Assembly: GCF_002896875.1 (NCBI RefSeq)
Contig: NZ_CP023278.1
Location: 806,001-870,000 of the forward strand
Origin: Nostoc sp. CENA543
GTDB lineage: Bacteria; Cyanobacteriota; Cyanobacteriia; Cyanobacteriales; Nostocaceae
DNA length: 64,000 bases
Reading direction: 5' to 3'
The position numbers and the translations under genes are program-made. The notes beneath the pieces are model-generated. The model was not told the origin of the DNA. It ran no database searches and saw nothing but the letters and a program-made list of their open reading frames with translations. Below, one piece after another: positions 35,408 to 43,785 of this stretch; the first letter of the stretch is position 1; each line of letters starts with the position of its first letter.

Positions 35408-38400
35408 ATGAGAGTAGATTCATCTGAGCTAAACAAGATTATTATCCAAGCTAGTTCTTTATCTGAATGTCTGAGCAATCGATTGTGCAAGTTGGAAACA
35501 GCCGAAAAAGATAAACAAAATGCTAGTATCCGCCTCAATCATTGGTGTGAAGTTGTGGCTCAAGGAAATTGGGATAAATTTCATAAACGTCTTGAGTGGG
35601 ATGGTTTGGATATTAATATAGTCAGATCAGTTTTAGAAACAGCCGATACTGGACATAATTTATCTGTACCTCTCTGGGCGCAAACATTAACAGAAATTAT
35701 GCAAATCGCCTCAGAATTGACTTTTGATGAGCAATCTAAAAGCCCTCTTAATCCTCACGAGCCACTAATATTTGAAGATATTTTTTTACCTGCCATATTT
35801 GTAGCCCGACGAAAATTATTAACTTGTCTAGGAGCGGCGGGATTATCTTCAGATTACTTACCTTTAAAACTACTAGACGAAGCAGTTTATCTAACTCTAG
35901 AGCGCAGCTTGCTACAAAAACTCGTGAATCTTTGTGAGAAAACCCTGGAATTAGAATTTTCTCGTTTTCGTCCCTTTGGGCATAGTTTTGTTAACTTAAT
36001 CGAAAAACAAACACATGGCTGTCCTAGCAAGATTCATTACAATGGTTTTGTGCAGAAACTTCTGCAAGATGGACTGATGGCTTTTTTCCAGAAATATCCG
36101 GTGCTGGGTAAATTAGTGGCGACTACGATTGATTTTTGGGTGGAAGCGACAGGGGAATTTTTACAACGTTTACAAGCAGATTTATCGGAAATTCAGCAAT
36201 TATTTCTAGGTGAGCAGATTCACCCAGAAGAATCAGCTATTAATCAATTAGGAAAGGTTAGAGAAATCAAAACTGCTTTATCTGATCCGCATCATCGAGG
36301 ACGAAGTGCGATCGCCATCACTTTTGAATCTGGCTTAAAACTCATCTACAAACCCAAAGATTTAGGTTTAGAAGTTGCCTATAACCAATTTTTAAACTGG
36401 TGCAATCAGCGTCAGATCCCTTTATCTTTGAAAGTTCTCAAAGTATTGAATCGTCAGAATTATGGCTGGGTTGAATATGTAGAACACTTACCTTGTGAAG
36501 ATGAGCCAGCCGCACAACGTTTTTATCAGCGTGCGGGGATGCTGTTGTGCTTGCTGTACGTTTTGCAGGGAACTGACTGTCATAATGAGAATCTCATTGC
36601 TAGTGGCGAACACCTGGTGCTGGTAGATATGGAAACCCTACTGCATCACGAAGCCAGAGCGATGGAAATATCCCCAGAAACAAAGGAACTACAAACTGCA
36701 ACTATGCCCCAGCTTTGGGATTTAGTTCTGCGTACCGGATTGTTACCTCGCTGGGATTTTAGTCAAGACAACCGTATGGCCTATGATGTTAGCGGTTTGG
36801 GGAATGTTGATCCTCAGCAAATACCTAGACGTGTATCCTATTGGAAATCTATAAACACAGATGAGATGCACCTGGGTTATCAGAAAGTGACAATGCCTAT
36901 TCAGAAAAATGTGCCAATTTTAAATGGAGTGGCTTTGTCTCCTAATGACTACCTGGAGGATTTGGTAGCAGGATTTGAGCAGATGTATCTCTTTGTTAGA
37001 GAGCAGCGTCAAGCATTGTTAGCAAGTGATAGTCCCCTCAGACAGTTGCAAAGGCAGCGAATAAGGTTTGTTTTTCGCCCCACTCAAGTCTATGGAATAA
37101 TTTTACAAAAAACCCTTGTTCCACAATTTCTGCAAAATGGCATAGATCGAAGTATTGAACTGGATATCCTCAGTCGGGCGTTACTCATAGCGGAGGATAA
37201 GCCGAATGCTTGGTCAATTTTGCATTCTGAAATCAGTGCAATGGAACAGTTAGATATTCCTTATTTTGCAGCTAGTGCTGACAGCGATGCTTTAACCTTT
37301 GGAGTAGAGTCACCCATTGAAAAATACTTTCAAGCTTCCAGCTACGATCAAGTTATCTCTCGGTTGCAAAGACTGGATGAGGCAGATTTAGCACAGCAAG
37401 TAGCTATGATTCAGGGGGCTTTTTATGCCAGAGTAGCACGGACACCTGGAACTGAAATAGCAAATACAGCCAAAGATGCACAGATTTCACAGACTCATAG
37501 TTTAACATCTGAAAAGTTATTGCAACACTCAGAAGCGATCGCCCAAGAAATTCAAACACGAGCAATTACGGGGACAGATGGAAGCATTCACTGGATGGGA
37601 TTATCTTATATCCCTGATGCCGACCGCTTTCAACTTCAACTGTTGGGTGGTAGTCTTTTCGATGGCAATTGTGGTATTGCAATGTTTTTGTCAGCCTTGG
37701 ATTATGTTCGAGGTACTACTCAGTTCCGCAATTTAATTTTGGGTGCTTTACAACCTGTACGCAAATTATTGCAGATATCCGACCCCCACTTAGCTCCCAG
37801 ATTAATCAACGCGATTGGCATGGGTGGAGCGACTGGATTAGGTTCAATTATTTATGCTTTCGTCAGAATTAGTCAATTTCTCAAAGAACCATCGTTATTA
37901 GATGATGCCCAACGAGCAGCACAGGCAATCTCATCGGAACTGATTGCTGCTGATACAAAGTTCGATATCCTTGCAGGATCTGCGGGCGCGATTTTGGGAC
38001 TGTTAACACTTTATCGCCAAACATCAGATGCAGCCGTATTAGAGAAAGCAATAGCTTGTGGTCAACATTTGCTCAAGCATCAGATCAGTGTGAATGGTTC
38101 GCCCAAAGCCTGGATAAATTTTGCTCAACAGCCGTTAACGGGCTTCTCTCACGGTGCGGCTGGCATTTCCTACGCCTTATTGCAACTGTATGCAGCAACC
38201 GATGATAGGGCTTATTTCCAGGCTGCCCAAGAGGGAATTATGTATGAAACCAGTGCTTTTTCTGATAAATCTGCCAATTGGCCAGATTTTCGCCATGTCG
38301 AACCTGTATATATGGTTACTTGGTGTCATGGCGCACCTGGAATTGCTTTGGCAAGGTTGGGGGGTTTATCTATTTTAGGGACAGAAAAAATTCATCGAGA

Positions 38401-38719
38401 TATAGAAATAGCATTACAGACAACTCAAAAATATGGTTTGCAAAATGTTGATCATCTTTGTTGCGGTAATTTTGGACGCATAGAAGTTTTGCTGGTGGGC
38501 GCACAAAAATTAGGGCAGGAAAGTTTACGCAGCATTGCTCAACAACAAGCGGCTGGAGCAATTACCAGGGTGGAGAACATGGGTGCTTATCAACTATTTC
38601 CTAATTTGCCTAACCAAGTTTTTAGTCCTAGTTTCTTTCAAGGTACTTCGGGAATTGGCTACGAATTGCTGCGATTAGCTTACCCCGATTTACTACCCTC
38701 AGTTCTGCTTTGGGAGTAA
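35408..38719 (+). CDS. lanM: Class II lanthipeptide synthetase LanM, ProcM-like
   Basis: 1103 residues: a DUF4135 dehydratase domain (about 130-650; KLIYKPKDLGLEVAYNQFL, GTDCHNENLIASGEHLVLVD) and a LanC-like cyclase (about 730-1100). The enzyme phosphorylates and eliminates Ser/Thr of the precursor, then adds Cys thiols. Cyclase zinc ligands are WCHGAPGIALARLGG (near 971) and HLCCGNFGR (near 1015). The CCG in place of CHG gives three Cys ligands, the feature of ProcM-like synthetases known for broad substrate tolerance. Only one precursor is seen in the window. The exporter starts 31 bases downstream. Confidence 0.95.
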   Translation: MRVDSSELNKIIIQASSLSECLSNRLCKLETAEKDKQNASIRLNHWCEVVAQGNWDKFHKRLEWDGLDINIVRSVLETADTGHNLSVPLWAQTLTEIMQIASELTFDEQSKSPLNPHEPLIFEDIFLPAIFVARRKLLTCLGAAGLSSDYLPLKLLDEAVYLTLERSLLQKLVNLCEKTLELEFSRFRPFGHSFVNLIEKQTHGCPSKIHYNGFVQKLLQDGLMAFFQKYPVLGKLVATTIDFWVEATGEFLQRLQADLSEIQQLFLGEQIHPEESAINQLGKVREIKTALSDPHHRGRSAIAITFESGLKLIYKPKDLGLEVAYNQFLNWCNQRQIPLSLKVLKVLNRQNYGWVEYVEHLPCEDEPAAQRFYQRAGMLLCLLYVLQGTDCHNENLIASGEHLVLVDMETLLHHEARAMEISPETKELQTATMPQLWDLVLRTGLLPRWDFSQDNRMAYDVSGLGNVDPQQIPRRVSYWKSINTDEMHLGYQKVTMPIQKNVPILNGVALSPNDYLEDLVAGFEQMYLFVREQRQALLASDSPLRQLQRQRIRFVFRPTQVYGIILQKTLVPQFLQNGIDRSIELDILSRALLIAEDKPNAWSILHSEISAMEQLDIPYFAASADSDALTFGVESPIEKYFQASSYDQVISRLQRLDEADLAQQVAMIQGAFYARVARTPGTEIANTAKDAQISQTHSLTSEKLLQHSEAIAQEIQTRAITGTDGSIHWMGLSYIPDADRFQLQLLGGSLFDGNCGIAMFLSALDYVRGTTQFRNLILGALQPVRKLLQISDPHLAPRLINAIGMGGATGLGSIIYAFVRISQFLKEPSLLDDAQRAAQAISSELIAADTKFDILAGSAGAILGLLTLYRQTSDAAVLEKAIACGQHLLKHQISVNGSPKAWINFAQQPLTGFSHGAAGISYALLQLYAATDDRAYFQAAQEGIMYETSAFSDKSANWPDFRHVEPVYMVTWCHGAPGIALARLGGLSILGTEKIHRDIEIALQTTQKYGLQNVDHLCCGNFGRIEVLLVGAQKLGQESLRSIAQQQAAGAITRVENMGAYQLFPNLPNQVFSPSFFQGTSGIGYELLRLAYPDLLPSVLLWE

Positions 38720-38750
38720 TACCAATTCAAAACTAACAGTGGTGTCCAAG

Positions 38751-40976
38751 ATGAAGTCAATGAATTATCAACTTGTTAAACAACATAGTGAAGAAGACTG
38801 CGGTGCTGCCAGTCTAGCAACAGTGGCTAAACATTATGGTAAAACTTTTAGCATGACTCGTTGTCGGGAAGCTGTCGGTACAGGACAGCAAGGAAGCACC
38901 CTCTTAGGATTGAAACAAGGCGCAGAAGCCCTTGGTTTTAATGCACGAGCTGTAAAAGTTACTCTGGAGACTTTCAACGAAAAAACTATTCCCTTACCAG
39001 CGATTATTCATTGGAAAGGTTATCACTGGGTAGTTTTGTATGGCAAGCAGGGCAATAAATACGTCATTGCTGATCCAGGTGCAGGCATCCGGTATCTAGA
39101 AACAAAGTGGCTTTTAGAAGCATGGACAAACGGAGTCATGCTCCTATTAGAACCCGATCCAGTCCGCTTTTTTACTCAGGAAGATGAACAAGAAAAAATT
39201 GGCGGTTTTGGTCGCTTTCTGCGCCGTACTGCACCTTATCGCGGTATTTTGGCTCAAACCTTGTTGCTCAACTCGGTTTTAGGTTTACTTTCCCTCGCTT
39301 CTCCCTTCCTGTTACAAATTCTCACCGATGATGTGCTAGTGCGGGGAGATAGTCAGCTCCTGACTAGTGTGGCTATAGCGGTAATTGCTATGCACCTCAT
39401 CAGTAGTAGCCTACGTTTAGCCCAATCAAATCTCGTCGCTCACTTTTCACAACGTTTGCAATTAGGATTAATTTTTGAATTTGGCAGGCAGATTTTACGC
39501 TTACCTTTAAGTTATTATGAATCGCGGCGTAGTGGTGAAATTGTCAGTCGCCTGGAAGATATTCAACAAATTAATCAATTAATTTCTCAGATTGTTGTGA
39601 GTCTGCCCAGCCAATTTTTTATCGCCTTAGTATCTTTAGGTTTCATGCTGTTTTACAGTATCAAACTTACAGTATTAGCTGGTGCGATCGCTCTGTTGAT
39701 GACCCTCTCTACAGTAGTTTTCTTACCCACCTTACAACAAAAAATTCGCAGTGTTTTAGTTTTATCCGCCGAAAATCAAGGCGTTTTAGTGGAAACTTTT
39801 AAAGGTGCAATTACCTTAAAAACTACTGCTGCTGCTCCCCAATTCTGGGAAGAGTTTCAATGGCGTTTTAGTAATTTGGCTAACTTTACCTTCCGAACTA
39901 TTCAAATTGGTATTGTTAACGGTGTCTTCTCAAATTTAGTATCTAACATTGGTAGCATCGCTTTAATTTGGTTCGGCAGCACCTTAGTCATTCGCCAAGA
40001 ATTATCGATTGGGATGCTCCTGGCATTTAATAGCATGAATGGCAACTTTAGCAGCTTTATACAAACTACTATCGATTTTGTTGATGAATTTACCCGTGCT
40101 AAAACTGCTACCCAACGTCTTACAGAAGTCATTGACGCTACCCCAGAAATTTTAGATCACAGTCAAAAGCCTTGGGTAAAAATTCCCAGCAATGCAGATA
40201 TTACCTGTACGAATCTCAACTTTCATCATCCAGGCAGAGTTGAACTACTGCAAGATTTCTCGCTGACGATTCCTGGGGGTCAGGTAATTGCACTGATTGG
40301 TAAATCTGGCTGTGGTAAAAGTACCCTAGCTAAATTGATGGCAGGTTTATATCAACTCCAGTCTGGTAATATTCGCTTTGGTATTTATAATTTAGAGGAT
40401 ATTTCTTTAGACTGTTTTCGCCAACAAGTGGTGCTAGTACCGCAAGATGCACACTTTTGGAGTCGGTCAATTATAGAAAACTTCCGTTTAGGTGCGCCTG
40501 ATATTAGCTTTGAGCAGATTGTCCAAGCTTGTCAGATTGCTGGTGCTGATGAGTTTATTAGCAATCTCCCCGACAAATATCAAACCGTATTAGGTGAATT
40601 TGGGGCGAATCTTTCAGGGGGACAACGGCAAAGATTAGCCATTGCTAGAGCCATTATTAATAACCCACCAGTGCTGATTTTAGATGAATCTACGGGCGCA
40701 CTCGACCCCGTGAGTGAAGCTGAAGTATTAAATCAGTTGCTAACTCACCGCCAAGGGCAAACCACTATTTTAATTAGCCACCGTCCCAAAGTTATCCAGC
40801 AAGCTGATTGGATTGTGATGCTGGAACAAGGACGATTAAAAATTCAAGGTTCTCCAGAGGTTCTCAGTCGTCAAGCTGGTGAGCATTTAGATTTTTTGGA
40901 TGGTGTAGATTTATCCGTCAGCAAAAATTTTTGCCACTGTCAGAGACTGTCAGATAAAAAAATATCCAAAATGTAG
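38751..40976 (+). CDS. lanT: Peptidase-containing ABC exporter (C39-TM-NBD)
   Basis: 741 residues from the ATG at 38751; a GTG 12 bases upstream is possible. The C39 peptidase (1-130) has Cys17 in HSEEDCGAASLA, His in HWKGYHWVVLYG and Asp in IADPGAG, and should cut the precursor after GG. Six membrane helices (about 165-440) are followed by an ATPase domain with [13 protein letters not shown], the signature LSGGQRQRLAIARA and LILDESTGALDP. It is typical of exporters for Nif11/NHLP double-Gly peptides. Its HlyD adaptor is the next gene. Confidence 0.95.
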   Translation: MKSMNYQLVKQHSEEDCGAASLATVAKHYGKTFSMTRCREAVGTGQQGSTLLGLKQGAEALGFNARAVKVTLETFNEKTIPLPAIIHWKGYHWVVLYGKQGNKYVIADPGAGIRYLETKWLLEAWTNGVMLLLEPDPVRFFTQEDEQEKIGGFGRFLRRTAPYRGILAQTLLLNSVLGLLSLASPFLLQILTDDVLVRGDSQLLTSVAIAVIAMHLISSSLRLAQSNLVAHFSQRLQLGLIFEFGRQILRLPLSYYESRRSGEIVSRLEDIQQINQLISQIVVSLPSQFFIALVSLGFMLFYSIKLTVLAGAIALLMTLSTVVFLPTLQQKIRSVLVLSAENQGVLVETFKGAITLKTTAAAPQFWEEFQWRFSNLANFTFRTIQIGIVNGVFSNLVSNIGSIALIWFGSTLVIRQELSIGMLLAFNSMNGNFSSFIQTTIDFVDEFTRAKTATQRLTEVIDATPEILDHSQKPWVKIPSNADITCTNLNFHHPGRVELLQDFSLTIPGGQVIALIGKSGCGKSTLAKLMAGLYQLQSGNIRFGIYNLEDISLDCFRQQVVLVPQDAHFWSRSIIENFRLGAPDISFEQIVQACQIAGADEFISNLPDKYQTVLGEFGANLSGGQRQRLAIARAIINNPPVLILDESTGALDPVSEAEVLNQLLTHRQGQTTILISHRPKVIQQADWIVMLEQGRLKIQGSPEVLSRQAGEHLDFLDGVDLSVSKNFCHCQRLSDKKISKM

Positions 40977-41075
40977 GGGTAAAACTGTTCCCTGTTCCCC
41001 GTTCCCTGCCTTCATTAAAGGAATTTTTCAGCAAGCCCCAAGTAGCATTCCCTAATTTTTACTCAGAAAACAGTC

Positions 41076-42560
41076 ATGGTTAATCAGATTAACACCGACT
41101 CTCTACCCCTAATTAAAAGCAATGAATTTCTTCCGCCGATTAGTAATTGGATTAAAATCGGTAGTCTATTACTCGTTGGTGGTGTGGGGGGAGCGATCGC
41201 CTTATCTTCTATTATTGAATACAGAGTCACTGTGCAAGGACAAGCAACTATCCGCCCTACAGGAGAATTGCGACTCGTGCAAGCGGCGATGGCTGGTCAA
41301 GTTACCAAAGTTTTGGTCAAAGAAAATCAGGTAGTAAAAAAGGGAGATGTGCTAGCCACCATTGATGATTCCCGCCTGCAAACTCAAAAAAATCAACTGC
41401 AAAGCAACATCCAGCAAGCACAACTGCAACTACTGCAAATTGATGCCCAAATTACAGCCCTGAACCGACAAATGCAAGCGGAAAGCGATCGCCAAAATCG
41501 GGTGGTGAGTTCAGCCAAAGCTGCATTGAACCGCGCTCAACGCAATTATCGAGATCAGCAAATTACTGCTCAAACAGAGGTAGAAGCAGCCCAGGCGAAC
41601 TTAAATAGAGCGCGCAACGAATGGTATAAAGCGCAGGTAGAATTGCGTTCTGCCCATGCTAACTTACAGTCAACCAAAGCCGCGATGAATGCAGCCCAAG
41701 CCAAACGCGATCGCTATCAACAAGTAGTCCAAGCTGGTGCTTTATCTTTGAATCAGTTGGAAGAAGTACAGTTAGATGTGGCTCAACAACAGCAAGCTGT
41801 GGAAGTGCGACAAGCCACCGTTGAGGCGCAACAGCAAATCATCGCCCAACAACAACAAGCTGTAACCGCCGAACAAGCCAAACTGCGCCGCGCTCAAACT
41901 GCGCTGAATCCTAGTGATGCAGAAGTAGCGATCGCTCAACAAACTATTGCCCAGGAAATGGCTAGTGGTCAAGCCACACTCGCCACCCTCAAACGCGAAT
42001 GGGAAGGCTTGTTTCAGCAACGATTACAAATTAAAAGTCAACTCCAGCGTGACACCAGCGAACTCCAACAAGTAGACAAGGATTTGAGCCTGACTCAGAT
42101 TACAGTCACCGAAGACGGGATTCTCTCGCAATTAAACTTGCGAAACCCTGGCCAATCAGTAGGTCAAGGTGAGGAAATTGCTCAAATTGTCCCTAGTCAT
42201 GCGCCCTTAGTCATCAAAGCTACAGTCTCCCCCGATGATGTCAGTAAGTTGGCACCAGGTCAAGAAGTACAGATGCGGGTTTCAGCTTGTCCCTATCCTG
42301 ATTACGGCACTCTCAAAGGTGTTGTCAATCAAATTTCTCAAGATACAATTAAATCCCCAGGGAATCAGTCTGTTCCCACCCAAGATAGTACGAGTGCGGT
42401 TTACGAAGTAACCATACTTCCAGCAACCTTGTCATTTGGTACAAGCAATCATCAATGTACTATTCAGCCAGGAATGCAGGGACGAGCTGATATTATTTCT
42501 CGCAAAGAAACCGTCTTGAAATTCCTGCTCAGAAAAGTCAGGTTAATTGCTGATTGGTAA
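41076..42560 (+). CDS. HlyD-family membrane fusion adaptor
   Basis: 494 residues. One membrane helix near 25-48, a lipoyl half (IRPTGELRLVQAAMAGQVTK), long coiled coils (about 100-330, rich in Gln/Ala), a second lipoyl half (EDGILSQLNLRNPGQSVGQG) and a beta barrel (KATVSPDDVSKLAPGQEVQM). It links the inner-membrane exporter to an outer-membrane channel; no TolC gene is nearby. Last gene of the lanthipeptide operon. Confidence 0.93.
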   Translation: MVNQINTDSLPLIKSNEFLPPISNWIKIGSLLLVGGVGGAIALSSIIEYRVTVQGQATIRPTGELRLVQAAMAGQVTKVLVKENQVVKKGDVLATIDDSRLQTQKNQLQSNIQQAQLQLLQIDAQITALNRQMQAESDRQNRVVSSAKAALNRAQRNYRDQQITAQTEVEAAQANLNRARNEWYKAQVELRSAHANLQSTKAAMNAAQAKRDRYQQVVQAGALSLNQLEEVQLDVAQQQQAVEVRQATVEAQQQIIAQQQQAVTAEQAKLRRAQTALNPSDAEVAIAQQTIAQEMASGQATLATLKREWEGLFQQRLQIKSQLQRDTSELQQVDKDLSLTQITVTEDGILSQLNLRNPGQSVGQGEEIAQIVPSHAPLVIKATVSPDDVSKLAPGQEVQMRVSACPYPDYGTLKGVVNQISQDTIKSPGNQSVPTQDSTSAVYEVTILPATLSFGTSNHQCTIQPGMQGRADIISRKETVLKFLLRKVRLIADW

Positions 42561-42790
42561 CACAACTAATATACATATATACTTTTAGCAAATGAGATAG
42601 TTCTGCGTTCCTATTCACCATACTCTATTGCCTAAAGTCAATCTATGTAAGTAAGTTAAACACCAAGAATTTGTATAAATCTTAATAATTAGCTGCCTTT
42701 ATCAAAAAATAATACGATTATAGTATAAATACGCTGATATATGTTTTAATCTAAACTAGAGTCGTCAAGAGAAAAATAATTCACTTAAAT

Positions 42791-42821
42791 ATATGAGATG
42801 TTTTTTTAAAGCATCTCATAT
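42791..42821. terminator. Perfect hairpin in the gap after the exporter
   Basis: ATATGAGATG (42791-42800) and CATCTCATAT (42812-42821) flank an 11-base loop that is itself T-rich. It may end the lanthipeptide transcript, although it lies 230 bases after the stop and no T run follows. The rest of the 350-base gap is AT-rich with nothing recognisable. Confidence 0.4.
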
Positions 42822-42910
42822 TAATCCATATTTATCATAGATTTAATATTTAGTTAACAAAAATTTTAAATAAAACAAACTTAATTCATTTAGTTTTTGG
42901 AGATAGACAG

Positions 42911-43639
42911 ATGAAATTAATATTTACTATAGTCACGACTAGCATAATTGCCATCTCATCATTTATGCAACCAGCAGCAGCTCAAAGAAGCTCTGGAAAT
43001 CAACAAAGTGGTATGGGAGGTAACGAAACTTTTATTGGTTTTCAATTCAATTTATTTGATACGGATGAATCAGGCAATTTAATAGTTGATAGTGCGCTGG
43101 GAAATACAGTAGGTCTTTTTAAAGGTGCAATTACTAACTACGCTTTTAATTGGGATTATATGAACACTGGTAGGCTACCGATGGCCGAAAGTATGTTACA
43201 ACCAAGTGATTATGATGCAGATGGTCATCCTCTTCTGTCCAGCCCAGTTACAAACATAGTTACACAATTTGCTGTTGGAGATTTGCTAGCAGAGTTGATT
43301 ATAGGGGCTGATGGAAAACAATACATTCGATATACTATTTATCAAAAATATGGAGTGACCGCACCCTACAGCAATTTTATTTTAGATCCCAAAAGTCCAG
43401 GAAAAACATTTAATACTCTGCCCAATCCCATTGATATTAATAAGGCAGTTAATGATTTATCATATATATTAAATAACAATTTGCTAGATGCCGTCAAATC
43501 TCCTAATCCTGCCCTCAATTTGCTGTTGAATGACATTGATAACAGTATTTTTCCCACAGTCTATATTATTAAAACTGGAGTTATTAAGCCTGCACCTGCG
43601 GTCAACTCTGACTTTAATCGACCACTCAACTTACGTTAA
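42911..43639 (+). CDS. Exported protein of unknown function beside the peptide locus
   Basis: 242 residues with a signal peptide (MKLIFTIVTTSIIAISSF, cleavage after AAA) and a GGAG site. The mature protein is Asn/Asp/Tyr-rich with FIGFQFNLFDTDESGNLIVD and PSDYDADGHPLL, acidic turns that could bind calcium. No membrane helix, lipobox or C-terminal anchor. It is on the same strand as the lanthipeptide genes and the following haemagglutinin and could belong to either. I do not recognise a family. Confidence 0.65.
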   Translation: MKLIFTIVTTSIIAISSFMQPAAAQRSSGNQQSGMGGNETFIGFQFNLFDTDESGNLIVDSALGNTVGLFKGAITNYAFNWDYMNTGRLPMAESMLQPSDYDADGHPLLSSPVTNIVTQFAVGDLLAELIIGADGKQYIRYTIYQKYGVTAPYSNFILDPKSPGKTFNTLPNPIDINKAVNDLSYILNNNLLDAVKSPNPALNLLLNDIDNSIFPTVYIIKTGVIKPAPAVNSDFNRPLNLR

Positions 43640-43785
43640 GAGAAAACACGCATAGGGAATGATAAGTAGATAGGCATGATTAAATATAAGATGTCGTTGT
43701 GAGCAAAGCAATCCCAGATTCATGGTGATTGATTAGTTCGCAATGGCAGAACATATTATATTTATTTACACGCCCCTAATATATT

